Both the position numbers and the translations under genes were made by a program. A model generated the notes under the pieces. That model saw nothing but the letters and a program-made list of their open reading frames with translations. It searched no databases and was not told the origin of the DNA. From positions 105,750 to 169,749 of the forward strand of contig CAYXBA010000005.1 of assembly GCA_964463135.1 (NCBI GenBank): 64,000 nucleotides of DNA. Reading direction: 5' to 3'. The DNA comes from UBA6898 sp964463135 (GTDB lineage: Bacteria; Nitrospirota; Thermodesulfovibrionia; Thermodesulfovibrionales; UBA6898). Positions 58,076 through 64,000 of the stretch are shown here, one piece after another; position 1 is the stretch's first letter; each line of letters begins with the position of its first letter.

Positions 58076-59719
58076 TTATGAGTCGCTATCATGACTGAAT
58101 ACTGCCTTTTTCCAGGTGCGGGCCGGTGTGCCATAATCCGGTATCGCCATTTCCATCTCTCCGAAGCAGTAAGGGTATGTCTTCCGCGTCATCTCCGCAG
58201 GCAGGTGCCAGTACAGGCCGTCTGCGATAAGCGCCAGGCCGATCAGGATCAGCACTGCATTGAATATCGCCCACGGAATGCTCGCCAGTCCGAAATAGGA
58301 GAGCAGTCCCATGCCTACTGCTGCTATGCTCATGCCGGTCCTGATAAAGGCCAGCCCGGTTCTGGAGCGCGCCATTACCGTTCTGAGACGAGCCATCACA
58401 TTTCTGCGGTCTGCAAGCATGGTCCGCTCCAGGGCCAGGCCTGTGGTGGCCCATATACCGGGCGCATGCGAAGGTCTGACGTGGGGAGGGTTCGCCTGCT
58501 CTGTACGCGGATACTGAAGCGAGGGAGGAAAGGCAAAATCCCAGATCGTCTTCTCCTGCTGGATCTGTTGGACCGATGCATGACCCTGCCTGCCGGCACG
58601 CCTGCCCGGCAGGTACCAGTAAATGCCCTCGAGCGCCATCAGAACGCCGACGGCAATGAGCGAGGAGTCGAAGAGAGTCCAGGGGCCGGTATGAAACTGA
58701 CGCAGCAGCGCAATGCCGAGGCCAGCAAAGGCGGATCCTGTGCGGGTGAAGGCAAGACCTGTGCGCGCCAGGGCCATCTTTGTCCGAAAGCAGGCGAGTA
58801 CGGTCCTTTCTTCTGCGAAGTCTGTTCTGTCGCTCGCAAGGAACCTCCGCCGCATTACCGGCGAGAGGCTGCTCCAGCCGCTGCGCAGTTCTGAGGCTCC
58901 CTGCACGGGCTCTGTGCGGATGAAGACGGGATCATTTCCCGGATCATTGACCTGGAGCGTTGTTGTCCCCCAGGTCGGCTGAGCAGGCGCACAGCGAAGG
59001 GATATCTTTCCCTGTCTGCGTGCCTGGATGTACCAGATCAGACCCTCAACGGTCATGACCACGCCGGCTGCCAGCAGAAGGAATTCCGGGATGAGCAGCA
59101 GGCCCGGGCCGAAGATCCTGAAGAGCACGACAGAAATAGCAATGAAGGAAATGCCTGTGCGGAGGAAGGCCAGGCCGGTGCGGCCTTTTGCAAGAGATGT
59201 CCTTGAACAGGCCATCAGACTTCTGCGGTCTGCAAGAAAGGTCCTGACCTTTGCCAGCGGCGTACGGCCGGCTGTTCTGGAAAAGCCGGGATTAACATCG
59301 AAATTGTGTTCGATCATGCGCAGGAGATCTGCCGGCAGTGCAACGATAAAATCGATTGTCTGAACGCCGAGGGTCTTCCTGATCTCGGCAGCAACGCCCT
59401 CTGACCCCGGATCTGCGGCTATCACCTCTGCATGGCCCTTGCTGACCGAGAGCGGCAGCCAGAGGGAACGTTTTAGCTCTTTCATGTTCAGCCGCAGGGT
59501 GATGAAATACGAAACAATGACGCTTTCGTCGAATTCAATGTATGGGATGTTGTAATATTCGGCAAGACTGAAGAGCAGCTCATGCTTCGGGATGCCGTTC
59601 CTGATCAGCAGGTCCTCGGCGAATTCCCCGGAGCCTTCGGCGAGCCTGACTGTTGCGGCCAGTTCTTCTTCCGAGACCAGACCGCGCTGCATAAGGCGTG
59701 AGAATTTTAGCAATGTCAC
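58076..59719 (-). CDS. MshEN-like domain fused to three DUF202 modules with heptad Arg arrays
   Basis: A 547-residue tandem paralog of the following gene. The N-terminal domain (LMQRGLVSEEELAATV, YIEFDESVIV) resembles GspE N-domains. Three DUF202 modules follow, each preceded by strict RTxxAxx heptads: Arg at 152-187, 291-326 and 432-460, one every seven residues (six, six and five Arg). The start is taken as the GTG at 59719 (GGAG ten bases upstream) because the longer frame from 59773 begins inside a TATAAT box (59775-59780). Linkers between modules are Pro-rich. It leads the operon ending at the PPDK-like gene. Confidence 0.8.
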   Translation of the reverse strand: MTLLKFSRLMQRGLVSEEELAATVRLAEGSGEFAEDLLIRNGIPKHELLFSLAEYYNIPYIEFDESVIVSYFITLRLNMKELKRSLWLPLSVSKGHAEVIAADPGSEGVAAEIRKTLGVQTIDFIVALPADLLRMIEHNFDVNPGFSRTAGRTPLAKVRTFLADRRSLMACSRTSLAKGRTGLAFLRTGISFIAISVVLFRIFGPGLLLIPEFLLLAAGVVMTVEGLIWYIQARRQGKISLRCAPAQPTWGTTTLQVNDPGNDPVFIRTEPVQGASELRSGWSSLSPVMRRRFLASDRTDFAEERTVLACFRTKMALARTGLAFTRTGSAFAGLGIALLRQFHTGPWTLFDSSLIAVGVLMALEGIYWYLPGRRAGRQGHASVQQIQQEKTIWDFAFPPSLQYPRTEQANPPHVRPSHAPGIWATTGLALERTMLADRRNVMARLRTVMARSRTGLAFIRTGMSIAAVGMGLLSYFGLASIPWAIFNAVLILIGLALIADGLYWHLPAEMTRKTYPYCFGEMEMAIPDYGTPARTWKKAVFSHDSDS

Positions 59720-59810
59720 GGTTTCATTACTCCGCTGATCATCTGAAAATCCTTTGTTCAACGTATCTCTCATAATTATACCTTAAATAACCGATGCAGC
59801 AGATGCGGGG

Positions 59811-59843
59811 GAAAAAGGGACGGGGGCCGATCCGGCCCCCGTC
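59811..59843 (-). terminator. Terminator of operon 2
   Basis: GACGGGGGCC and GGCCCCCGTC form a ten-base-pair GC-rich stem (59819-59843). On the minus strand it is followed by a short T tract (59816-59812). It separates the TauE-USP operon from the MshEN-DUF202 operon. Confidence 0.85.
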
Positions 59844-59853
59844 AACAGGACTG

Positions 59854-60273
59854 TCAGGCAGAAACTATGAAGACCGGACAGGGGGAACTATGTATCACTT
59901 TTCCGACAGTGTTGTCGCCGAAGATCCTTCTCAGCCAGCTCTGCTTCCTGGCTCCCATGACGATCACGTCGCAGCGCTCTTCCTCCGCCACCTCAAGGAT
60001 CTTGCGGGAGGCATCGCCTTCCTCGATCCTGGTCTTGACCATTACTCCTTCAGTGTCTGCGATCTTTTTGATCTCGGCTGATTCGAGCCGGGAGCCGTTG
60101 TCGAGCACATCCTCGATATTCTTTATCCCGACAAGGTTCAGGTCTCCGTCGTTCTGCGGGAGCACCTTGACGACCGTGATCCAGCACTTTTCATCGCAGG
60201 CTAGGTTGATCCCCTGCGAGAGCACCTCTTTTGAACCGTTCACTGCTATCAGGACCTTTCTGTACCCTTTCAT
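59854..60273 (-). CDS. Single-domain universal stress protein with a degenerate ATP loop
   Basis: A 139-residue UspA-fold protein (start MKGYRKVLIAVNGSKEVLSQ). In place of G-x2-G-x9-G-S it has GARKQSWLRRIFGDN, missing the second Gly and the Ser, so ATP binding is doubtful. Cys in DEKCWITVV and CPVFIVS are kept. It is the last gene of operon 2, six bases after the tandem USP gene, and is followed by the terminator at 59811-59843. Confidence 0.88.
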   Translation of the reverse strand: MKGYRKVLIAVNGSKEVLSQGINLACDEKCWITVVKVLPQNDGDLNLVGIKNIEDVLDNGSRLESAEIKKIADTEGVMVKTRIEEGDASRKILEVAEEERCDVIVMGARKQSWLRRIFGDNTVGKVIHSSPCPVFIVSA

Positions 60274-60279
60274 TGTCTT

Positions 60280-61137
60280 TTACCTCACCACCAGGATTGG
60301 ACAGGCCGCGTTCATGATGACCCGTTCTGTTGTGCTTCCCATGATCGCTTTGTTCACGCCGCGGTACCCGTGGCTGCCCATGACGATCAGGTCGTGCTTC
60401 TTCTCTTTGACTGTCTCGGTTATCGTGTCTGATGCATGGCCTTCTGAGATCTGCGTAAGCACGGTCGTGCCCTGGCCTGATGCAAACTCCTTTGCCGCAC
60501 CGATGATCTTTTCCGCTTCCTGCATCAGGCTTTTGCGGATCGAATCGGTCCGGTAGAAGTCTATCATCTCCTCGTACCGGGGGATCACATAAAGGACCGT
60601 GACAGCAGACTTATCGACCTTCGAAAGCTCGCAGGCCCTGCCAAGCGCCCTTTTGCTGAAGTCAGACCCGTCAAAAGGCACGAGGATCGACTTATATTCT
60701 CCGGTGCATTCTGTGCAGGGTTTCTTTACAACAAGCACATCGGCCGGGGCTTCTGCTATGACGTGTGATGTTACGCTTCCCATCAGCAGCCTGTTCAGGC
60801 CCTTTCGTCCGTACGTGCCGAGGACGATCAGATCGGCCTTTTTGCCTTTGGCAACGTCGAGTATCACCTCGGCAGGTTCGCCTTCGCAGAGCAGGGACTG
60901 CACCTCGATCTTGAATTCGTCGGTCATCTTCTGCTTTGTCTCCACGCAGGCCTTTTCGCCGATCTTCATCCGTTTTTCGAGCTGTTCCGGCGCAATGCCG
61001 AACTCCTCAGTATCGAAGAAGACCGCGTGTGCCATGATCACTTTCCCGCCGTGTATGCGGGCCCTGTTCGAGGCCTCGATGAGCGCTGCCCTGCTGGACA
61101 GAGAATCATCAAAGCCGACTACCATCGTGTTATACAT
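60280..61137 (-). CDS. Tandem-domain universal stress protein (operon 2)
   Basis: A 285-residue protein with two UspA domains, each with an intact ATP loop: GTYGRKGLNRLLMGS and GSHGYRGVNKAIMGS. The linker contains KKPCTECTGEYKS, a CxxC that could bind metal or respond to redox changes. The start is the ATG at 61137 (MYNTMVVGFDDS), directly after the stop of the TIGR02186-like gene, so it is probably coupled to it; upstream open frame is not part of the family. Counterpart of 45135-45989. Confidence 0.92.
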   Translation of the reverse strand: MYNTMVVGFDDSLSSRAALIEASNRARIHGGKVIMAHAVFFDTEEFGIAPEQLEKRMKIGEKACVETKQKMTDEFKIEVQSLLCEGEPAEVILDVAKGKKADLIVLGTYGRKGLNRLLMGSVTSHVIAEAPADVLVVKKPCTECTGEYKSILVPFDGSDFSKRALGRACELSKVDKSAVTVLYVIPRYEEMIDFYRTDSIRKSLMQEAEKIIGAAKEFASGQGTTVLTQISEGHASDTITETVKEKKHDLIVMGSHGYRGVNKAIMGSTTERVIMNAACPILVVR

Positions 61138-61139
61138 GA

Positions 61140-61946
61140 TTAATGTGCACCCCCGCCCTTTCTGAAGATAAGGCCCACGCCGAACCCTGCGCCGAGTGCT
61201 GCAAGGATCGAGAGCAGCCCGTACACGGCAGCATTGCTCTTTGCCATGACCGCAAGGGTCTTTACGATGCCTGCCTGTTCTACCAGCACCCTGGACTCTG
61301 CCTGCTCGACCACCTTGCCGTCTTTCACTGCGTATACGGTCACGATATAGTCGCCGGGAGGCGCCTGGTATGGCCACTGCGTCAGGATGTAGTAGGACTG
61401 TTTGCCGTTCTCTTCCTTCATCTCGATCTTGCCTTCCGAGGTGTTATAGAGACTGGATCTTTCCTTATACTTGATGAACTCATTGAACCATCTGTCCTTT
61501 TCAGCCGCATTCTCTACCGGCTCGATAACAGTATGCCTGCCGAGCGCCGGAAGCCCGATAACATATTTATCCATCTCATCTTTGCTGATGATGTCGTCAA
61601 GCTTTTTGGTGCTGTGGATGGAATAGAGGTTCGGGACATTTTCGAACTTCATGGTCTGTACGTTCATCCAGAGGATGCCGCCTACTTTGCCCTTTTCCTT
61701 CAGCGTTTCATGGCCTTCAGGAGCCGCTACCTTGATGATAAGGTCAGTTCCCGGGTCACTGATGCCGCTGATGCTGACCGTGCTGCCGTGGTAAAAGAAG
61801 TCGATCTTGATATGGTCATGGTTTGCCTTTGCGGTCAGCGTTGCCGATGCCGTGCCGATCGTTGCGATCAGACCCATCAATATGACTATTGGTCTTATGA
61901 TTCTTAAACTGATCACGAATAACGATTTACGATTTACGGTCTTCAT
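61140..61946 (-). CDS. TIGR02186/Alph_Pro_TM-type secreted, membrane-anchored protein
   Basis: A 268-residue protein with a signal or N-terminal anchor (IVILMGLIATIGTASATLTAKAN), a periplasmic beta-rich domain (DHIKIDFFYHGSTVSISGIS, ILWMNVQTMKFENVPNLY, YYILTQWPYQAPPGDYIVTVYAV) and a C-terminal membrane segment (AAVYGLLSILAALGAGFGVGLI). The pattern fits the conserved family usually found beside TauE/SafE exporters. It overlaps tauE by one base and probably works with the exporter. Confidence 0.82.
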   Translation of the reverse strand: MKTVNRKSLFVISLRIIRPIVILMGLIATIGTASATLTAKANHDHIKIDFFYHGSTVSISGISDPGTDLIIKVAAPEGHETLKEKGKVGGILWMNVQTMKFENVPNLYSIHSTKKLDDIISKDEMDKYVIGLPALGRHTVIEPVENAAEKDRWFNEFIKYKERSSLYNTSEGKIEMKEENGKQSYYILTQWPYQAPPGDYIVTVYAVKDGKVVEQAESRVLVEQAGIVKTLAVMAKSNAAVYGLLSILAALGAGFGVGLIFRKGGGAH

Positions 61947-62875
61947 TAGTGTCCTCCTGCCTGTGATAAGAGTAATGACGGGGTAAGTGTCAGATCGAAG
62001 ACGATCTTGACCGTGACCAGCAGAACGATCACCGCGAGTATTATTTTGAGCTGCTCGCCCTTGAGCTTTCTGCCGAAGACAGCGCCGACCTGTGCGCCGA
62101 CCGTTGAGCCGAGCAGGAGCAGGACAGCGAGGATGAAATCAACGCTGTGGTTCGTGTATGCCTGGAGGAACGTCACCTCAATACAGTTGAAGAGGATCTG
62201 GAAGAGGCTTGTCCCGACGACCACATGCATCGGCATCCTGAGGATGTAGATCATGACCGGGACCATCAGGAAACCGCCACCCACACCCATGAGCGCAGCG
62301 AGCACGCCGACAAAGCCGCCGAAGATGATCGGCAGGAGCATGGAGTGCGTCACGCCTGATTTTTCGTACCGGGTCTGAAGAGGAAGTGACTGCAGGAACC
62401 GTGTAAAGGCGTTGCTCTTCTCCTCTGCCGGCTTTGCAGTCTCGGTCGTGTTCTTGCTCTTGCGGATGGCGCTGAGGCTTTCGATGAACATATAGACACC
62501 GACAATGCCGAGCATCAGCACATACGTCATCTTGATCACGAAATCGGCATTGCCCATGGCATTGAGGATCTTGATCGCCTGGACGCCGAGAAGACCGCCG
62601 ACGAACCCGCCGATCAGGAGATGGATGCCCATCTTGAAATCAACGTTGCCGACCTTCCAGTGAGCGTACGTGCCTGATGTCGAGGCAGCCACGATCTGGT
62701 TCGAATCGGTAGCTGCGGCCACGGTTGCAGGTATGCCGAGCATGATAAGAAGCGGTGTCATGAGAAAGCCGCCGCCGACCCCGAACAGACCTGAGAGCAG
62801 GCCGACAGCCAGCCCGAGTCCGACCGGGATGAGAATGTTTACGCTGGTGAGTGCTACTGGCAGATACAGATACAT
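61946..62875 (-). CDS. TauE/SafE-family anion exporter (operon 2)
   Basis: A 309-residue membrane protein with the two TauE/SafE repeats GLLSGLFGVGGGFLMTPLLI (about residues 24-43) and GFVGVLAALMGVGGGFLMVPVMIY (about 192-215), about eight membrane segments in all. It is the second gene of operon 2. The GVGGGFLM repeats are closer to the classic family than those of the operon 1 exporter (GSGGAFVL, AVGGFVGV). Probable export of sulfite or an organic anion; substrate not shown. Confidence 0.93.
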   Translation of the reverse strand: MYLYLPVALTSVNILIPVGLGLAVGLLSGLFGVGGGFLMTPLLIMLGIPATVAAATDSNQIVAASTSGTYAHWKVGNVDFKMGIHLLIGGFVGGLLGVQAIKILNAMGNADFVIKMTYVLMLGIVGVYMFIESLSAIRKSKNTTETAKPAEEKSNAFTRFLQSLPLQTRYEKSGVTHSMLLPIIFGGFVGVLAALMGVGGGFLMVPVMIYILRMPMHVVVGTSLFQILFNCIEVTFLQAYTNHSVDFILAVLLLLGSTVGAQVGAVFGRKLKGEQLKIILAVIVLLVTVKIVFDLTLTPSLLLSQAGGH

Positions 62876-62906
62876 TACTAAAACTCCTCCTTTTATACGA
62901 TTGTAG

Positions 62907-63380
62907 TTATGCTGTTTGGGGCTGTTTGGCCATGGTCACGATCGGGCGTGAAGCTGACCTGACCAGCCTGCTCAGTTCACGTGAGGAGATGTTTCCGTCC
63001 TCGGTGATGTTTGGGCTGAGAAGCACCATGTCCACGCTGCTGTTCTTCTTCAGATAATCCTTGAGCGATGTTGCAGCATCCTGGACCGCTGTATAGATCG
63101 CGGTGGTTACGCCCGAGGTCTTGCACTTCTCCTCGATCTCGTGCTGGAGATCGGTCTGGCCTTCGCCTGACTTCATGATCTGCTGTGCCATGGCAGGCTC
63201 GTTCTCCTCTGCAAAGGCGACTGCTGACATGATGTCTTCCAGCTTCTTTGAGAGCTTCTTCTTGTTCACCAGAAGCACGGCCATGTTCTTGTCCGTCATC
63301 TTTGCCAGATCAAGGGCATAGTTCAGGCCCTCGTCAATCTCTCCGTCCTTGTAAGCCACAAATAATAGGTTCCGTTTCAT
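62907..63380 (-). CDS. USP-like small protein, first gene of operon 2
   Basis: A 157-residue paralog of the 47545-48030 protein: MKRNLLFVAYKDGEIDEGLNY at the start, EDIMSAVAFAEENEPAMAQQ in the middle, and DMVLLSPNITEDGNISSRELSRLV and RPIVTMAKQ at the end. It fits a UspA-like fold without the ATP loop. It follows a sigma-54-type promoter and three dyads, and precedes the exporter after 31 bases. Confidence 0.85.
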   Translation of the reverse strand: MKRNLLFVAYKDGEIDEGLNYALDLAKMTDKNMAVLLVNKKKLSKKLEDIMSAVAFAEENEPAMAQQIMKSGEGQTDLQHEIEEKCKTSGVTTAIYTAVQDAATSLKDYLKKNSSVDMVLLSPNITEDGNISSRELSRLVRSASRPIVTMAKQPQTA

Positions 63381-63398
63381 TGCTGACCTCCTTAATTC

Positions 63399-63432
63399 TT
63401 GTCATTCCGGCTTGTCCGGAATCTTTCCGGGG
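63399..63432. repeat. REP-like dyad (TCATTCCGG...CCGGAATC)
   Basis: TCATTCCGGCTTGTCCGGAATC with a following TTTCCGG. ATTCCGG and CCGGAAT form inverted arms around CTTGT. Sequences of this kind are dispersed, high-copy repeats in many bacterial genomes; only one copy is in this window. Confidence 0.5.
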
Positions 63433-63451
63433 TCGAAAATCAATACTTATA

Positions 63452-63469
63452 GTGCACGTTGAATGCCAG
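63452..63469 (-). promoter_or_regulatory. Sigma-54-type (-24/-12) promoter of operon 2
   Basis: Minus strand CTGGCAT (63469-63463), then GTGCAC (63457-63452), with the invariant GG and GC separated by ten bases. One mismatch is T for C after TGGCA, the other G for T in the -12 element. Predicted RNA start near 63442. Confidence 0.6.
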
Positions 63470-63518
63470 ACTGTAACTTCTTGAAAATACAGGATAAAAC
63501 TAGGAAGGCAATATGCTG

Positions 63519-63535
63519 TGTTAATAATATGAACA
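63519..63535. promoter_or_regulatory. Candidate activator-site dyad 1 of operon 2
   Basis: TGTTAATAATATGAACA, arms TGTTAA and TGAACA around five bases. Its centre lies about 60 bp upstream of the -24 element, the same distance as in operon 1. Confidence 0.6.
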
Positions 63536-63559
63536 GTGAAATGAGGCGGTTTTAAATGC

Positions 63560-63576
63560 TGTCCATATACTGAACA
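63560..63576. promoter_or_regulatory. Candidate activator-site dyad 2 of operon 2
   Basis: TGTCCATATACTGAACA, arms TGTCCA and TGAACA, 41 bp (about four helical turns) from dyad 1. Confidence 0.55.
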
Positions 63577-63648
63577 TAGCACTTAACATATTGATAAATT
63601 AAGATAAAGTTGAATGGGTGAGGGCGGTTCAGAGGGGAAAAGAGGTGG

Positions 63649-63665
63649 TGTTTAGAATATGAACA
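63649..63665. promoter_or_regulatory. Candidate activator-site dyad 3 of operon 2
   Basis: TGTTTAGAATATGAACA, arms TGTTTA and TGAACA, 89 bp from dyad 2. Confidence 0.55.
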
Positions 63666-63726
63666 GTATTAACAGTAGTACTCAGTCTAAGCTCAGTTTT
63701 CACATGCCGGCATAATTTTGCCCAAA

Positions 63727-63748
63727 GTTATATCGCATGCGATATAAC
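63727..63748. promoter_or_regulatory. Perfect 22-bp palindrome (operator-like)
   Basis: Each half-site reads GTTATATCGCA toward the centre, a perfect dyad with GCATGC in the middle. Its core CGCATGCGATATAA recurs at 63854-63867. Probably a dimeric repressor or activator site (MarR/GntR/TetR-like size); the protein is not identified. Confidence 0.65.
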
Positions 63749-63813
63749 AATAAACAGAAAATTATTTTCCTTTCATTTCAATTAGATAGACGGTCACAAT
63801 TTCAAGAATTTCC

Positions 63814-63842
63814 TTGACGATGCCTATAATTGCTCATATACT
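63814..63842 (+). promoter_or_regulatory. Sigma-70-type promoter
   Basis: TTGACG (63814-63819), a 17-base spacer and TATACT (63837-63842). RNA would start near 63849, so the half-palindrome at 63854-63867 lies at the start of the transcript, a repressor position. Confidence 0.7.
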
Positions 63843-63853
63843 TATCAAAAAGC

Positions 63854-63867
63854 CGCATGCGATATAA
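63854..63867. promoter_or_regulatory. Second copy of the palindrome core
   Basis: CGCATGCGATATAA is identical over 14 bases to the centre and right half of the dyad at 63727-63748; the left half is not kept. Confidence 0.6.
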
Positions 63868-63887
63868 AAAACAATGTTGGGGGAATA

Positions 63888-63965
63888 ATGGAAGACAAAA
63901 CATTCGCATACCTATTACTAAGCTGTAAGTCCGACCAGGCCTTAATTGACCTCGGCTGTCAATAG
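63888..63965 (+). pseudogene. Short ORF, possibly the interrupted 5' end of a gene
   Basis: 25 residues (starting MEDKTFAYLLLSCKSD) with a good promoter and GGGGGAA before the ATG, ending at TAG in TGTCAATAGTGGACACC. The promoter, operator and ribosome site suggest a real gene start. The early stop may come from insertion of a mobile element whose end begins near 63957, or it may be a genuine tiny ORF. The rest lies beyond the window. Confidence 0.35.
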
Positions 63966-64000
63966 TGGACACCAAAGTATTCATGCAGCCAACTGACCTG

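Larger units (their letters stand above)
63381..63887. other. Long intergenic regulatory region
   Basis: No supported gene is seen in this 507-base, AT-richer stretch. It holds, left to right, a REP-like CCGGA dyad (63399-63432), the operon 2 sigma-54-type promoter (63452-63469), three 17-bp dyads, a 22-bp palindrome (63727-63748), a sigma-70 promoter (63814-63842) and a second palindrome core (63854-63867). The ORFs that cross it lack ribosome sites or family similarity. Confidence 0.6.

Noticed and set aside
59773..59780. ATG at 59773 as start of the 58076 gene
   Set aside because: A TATAAT box lies directly before it, and the paralog alignment supports a start near 59719. The promoter itself has a weak -35, so this stays a preference rather than proof.
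61143..61907. 254-residue open frame on the plus strand
   Set aside because: Antisense to the TIGR02186-like gene, with a Cys-rich composition typical of shadow frames.

Overview
The window is a bacterial chromosome segment of roughly 50% GC with dense, mostly operonic genes, no rRNA, no CRISPR and no complete insertion sequence. The gene set (BioW-type biotin synthesis, UPF0182 membrane protein, class II photolyase, paralogous EF-G, bacterial SUI1 factor, ferredoxin-thioredoxin reductase with glutaredoxin, TauE-type anion exporters, many histidine kinases and sigma-54 signalling) fits a Nitrospirota (Thermodesulfovibrionia-like) or closely related Desulfobacterota-type anaerobe. This placement is inference from gene content, not from a marker phylogeny.

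Layout. 0-3.2 kb: a partial lipid kinase, bioW and bioB, a stand-alone MshEN (GspE N-terminal) protein and acylphosphatase. 3.3-6.8 kb: livF-livG-livM-livH without a binding protein. 6.8-16.8 kb: a TPR/cyclic-nucleotide-binding protein, a leader-controlled small protein, rpiB and tkt, phosphohexomutase, an HD/HD-GYP protein and a LeuB-type dehydrogenase. 16.8-25.6 kb: a large UPF0182 protein, small DUF proteins and an RNA/translation cluster (greB, prfC, rhlE, SUI1, csp). 25.6-33.4 kb: small redox and Fe-S proteins, nth, a nucleotidyltransferase, an EF-G paralog and an RseC-family gene interrupted by an in-frame TGA that may encode selenocysteine. 33.5-38.5 kb: a gpmA remnant and a light/oxidative-stress-like group (SDR, SRPBCC, DUF523-DUF1722, PNPOx-like, lipocalin, photolyase). 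38.7-45 kb: Grx/FTR redox pair, GT9, membrane protein, PAS kinase, tRNA-Val and tRNA-Asp, and a DMT transporter.

The most unusual part is 45-63.5 kb. Two paralogous operons (48030 down to 45135, and 63380 down to 59854) each start with a small USP-like protein and then encode a TauE/SafE exporter and universal stress proteins. Both have a sigma-54-type -24/-12 promoter and, about 60 bp upstream of the -24 element, a shared 17-bp dyad of the form TGTTNA-N5-TGAACA: one copy at operon 1 and three at operon 2. Between them lie an NtrC-type response regulator with its kinase, a DUF202 protein, a two-CW protein, a PEP-synthase-like protein, a second kinase/receiver pair, and two tandem proteins in which an MshEN-like domain is fused to two or three DUF202 modules. 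Each of these modules is preceded by a strict seven-residue RTxxAxx repeat with Arg at every seventh position. I read the region as one stress or anion-response island: the sigma-54 two-component system probably drives the exporter/USP operons, and the MshEN-DUF202 proteins are a membrane component of unknown function.

The right edge (63.4-64.0 kb) is mainly regulatory DNA: the operon 2 promoter, a perfect 22-bp palindrome, and a promoter with a second copy of the palindrome core leading into a short ORF that stops at a possible mobile-element boundary.
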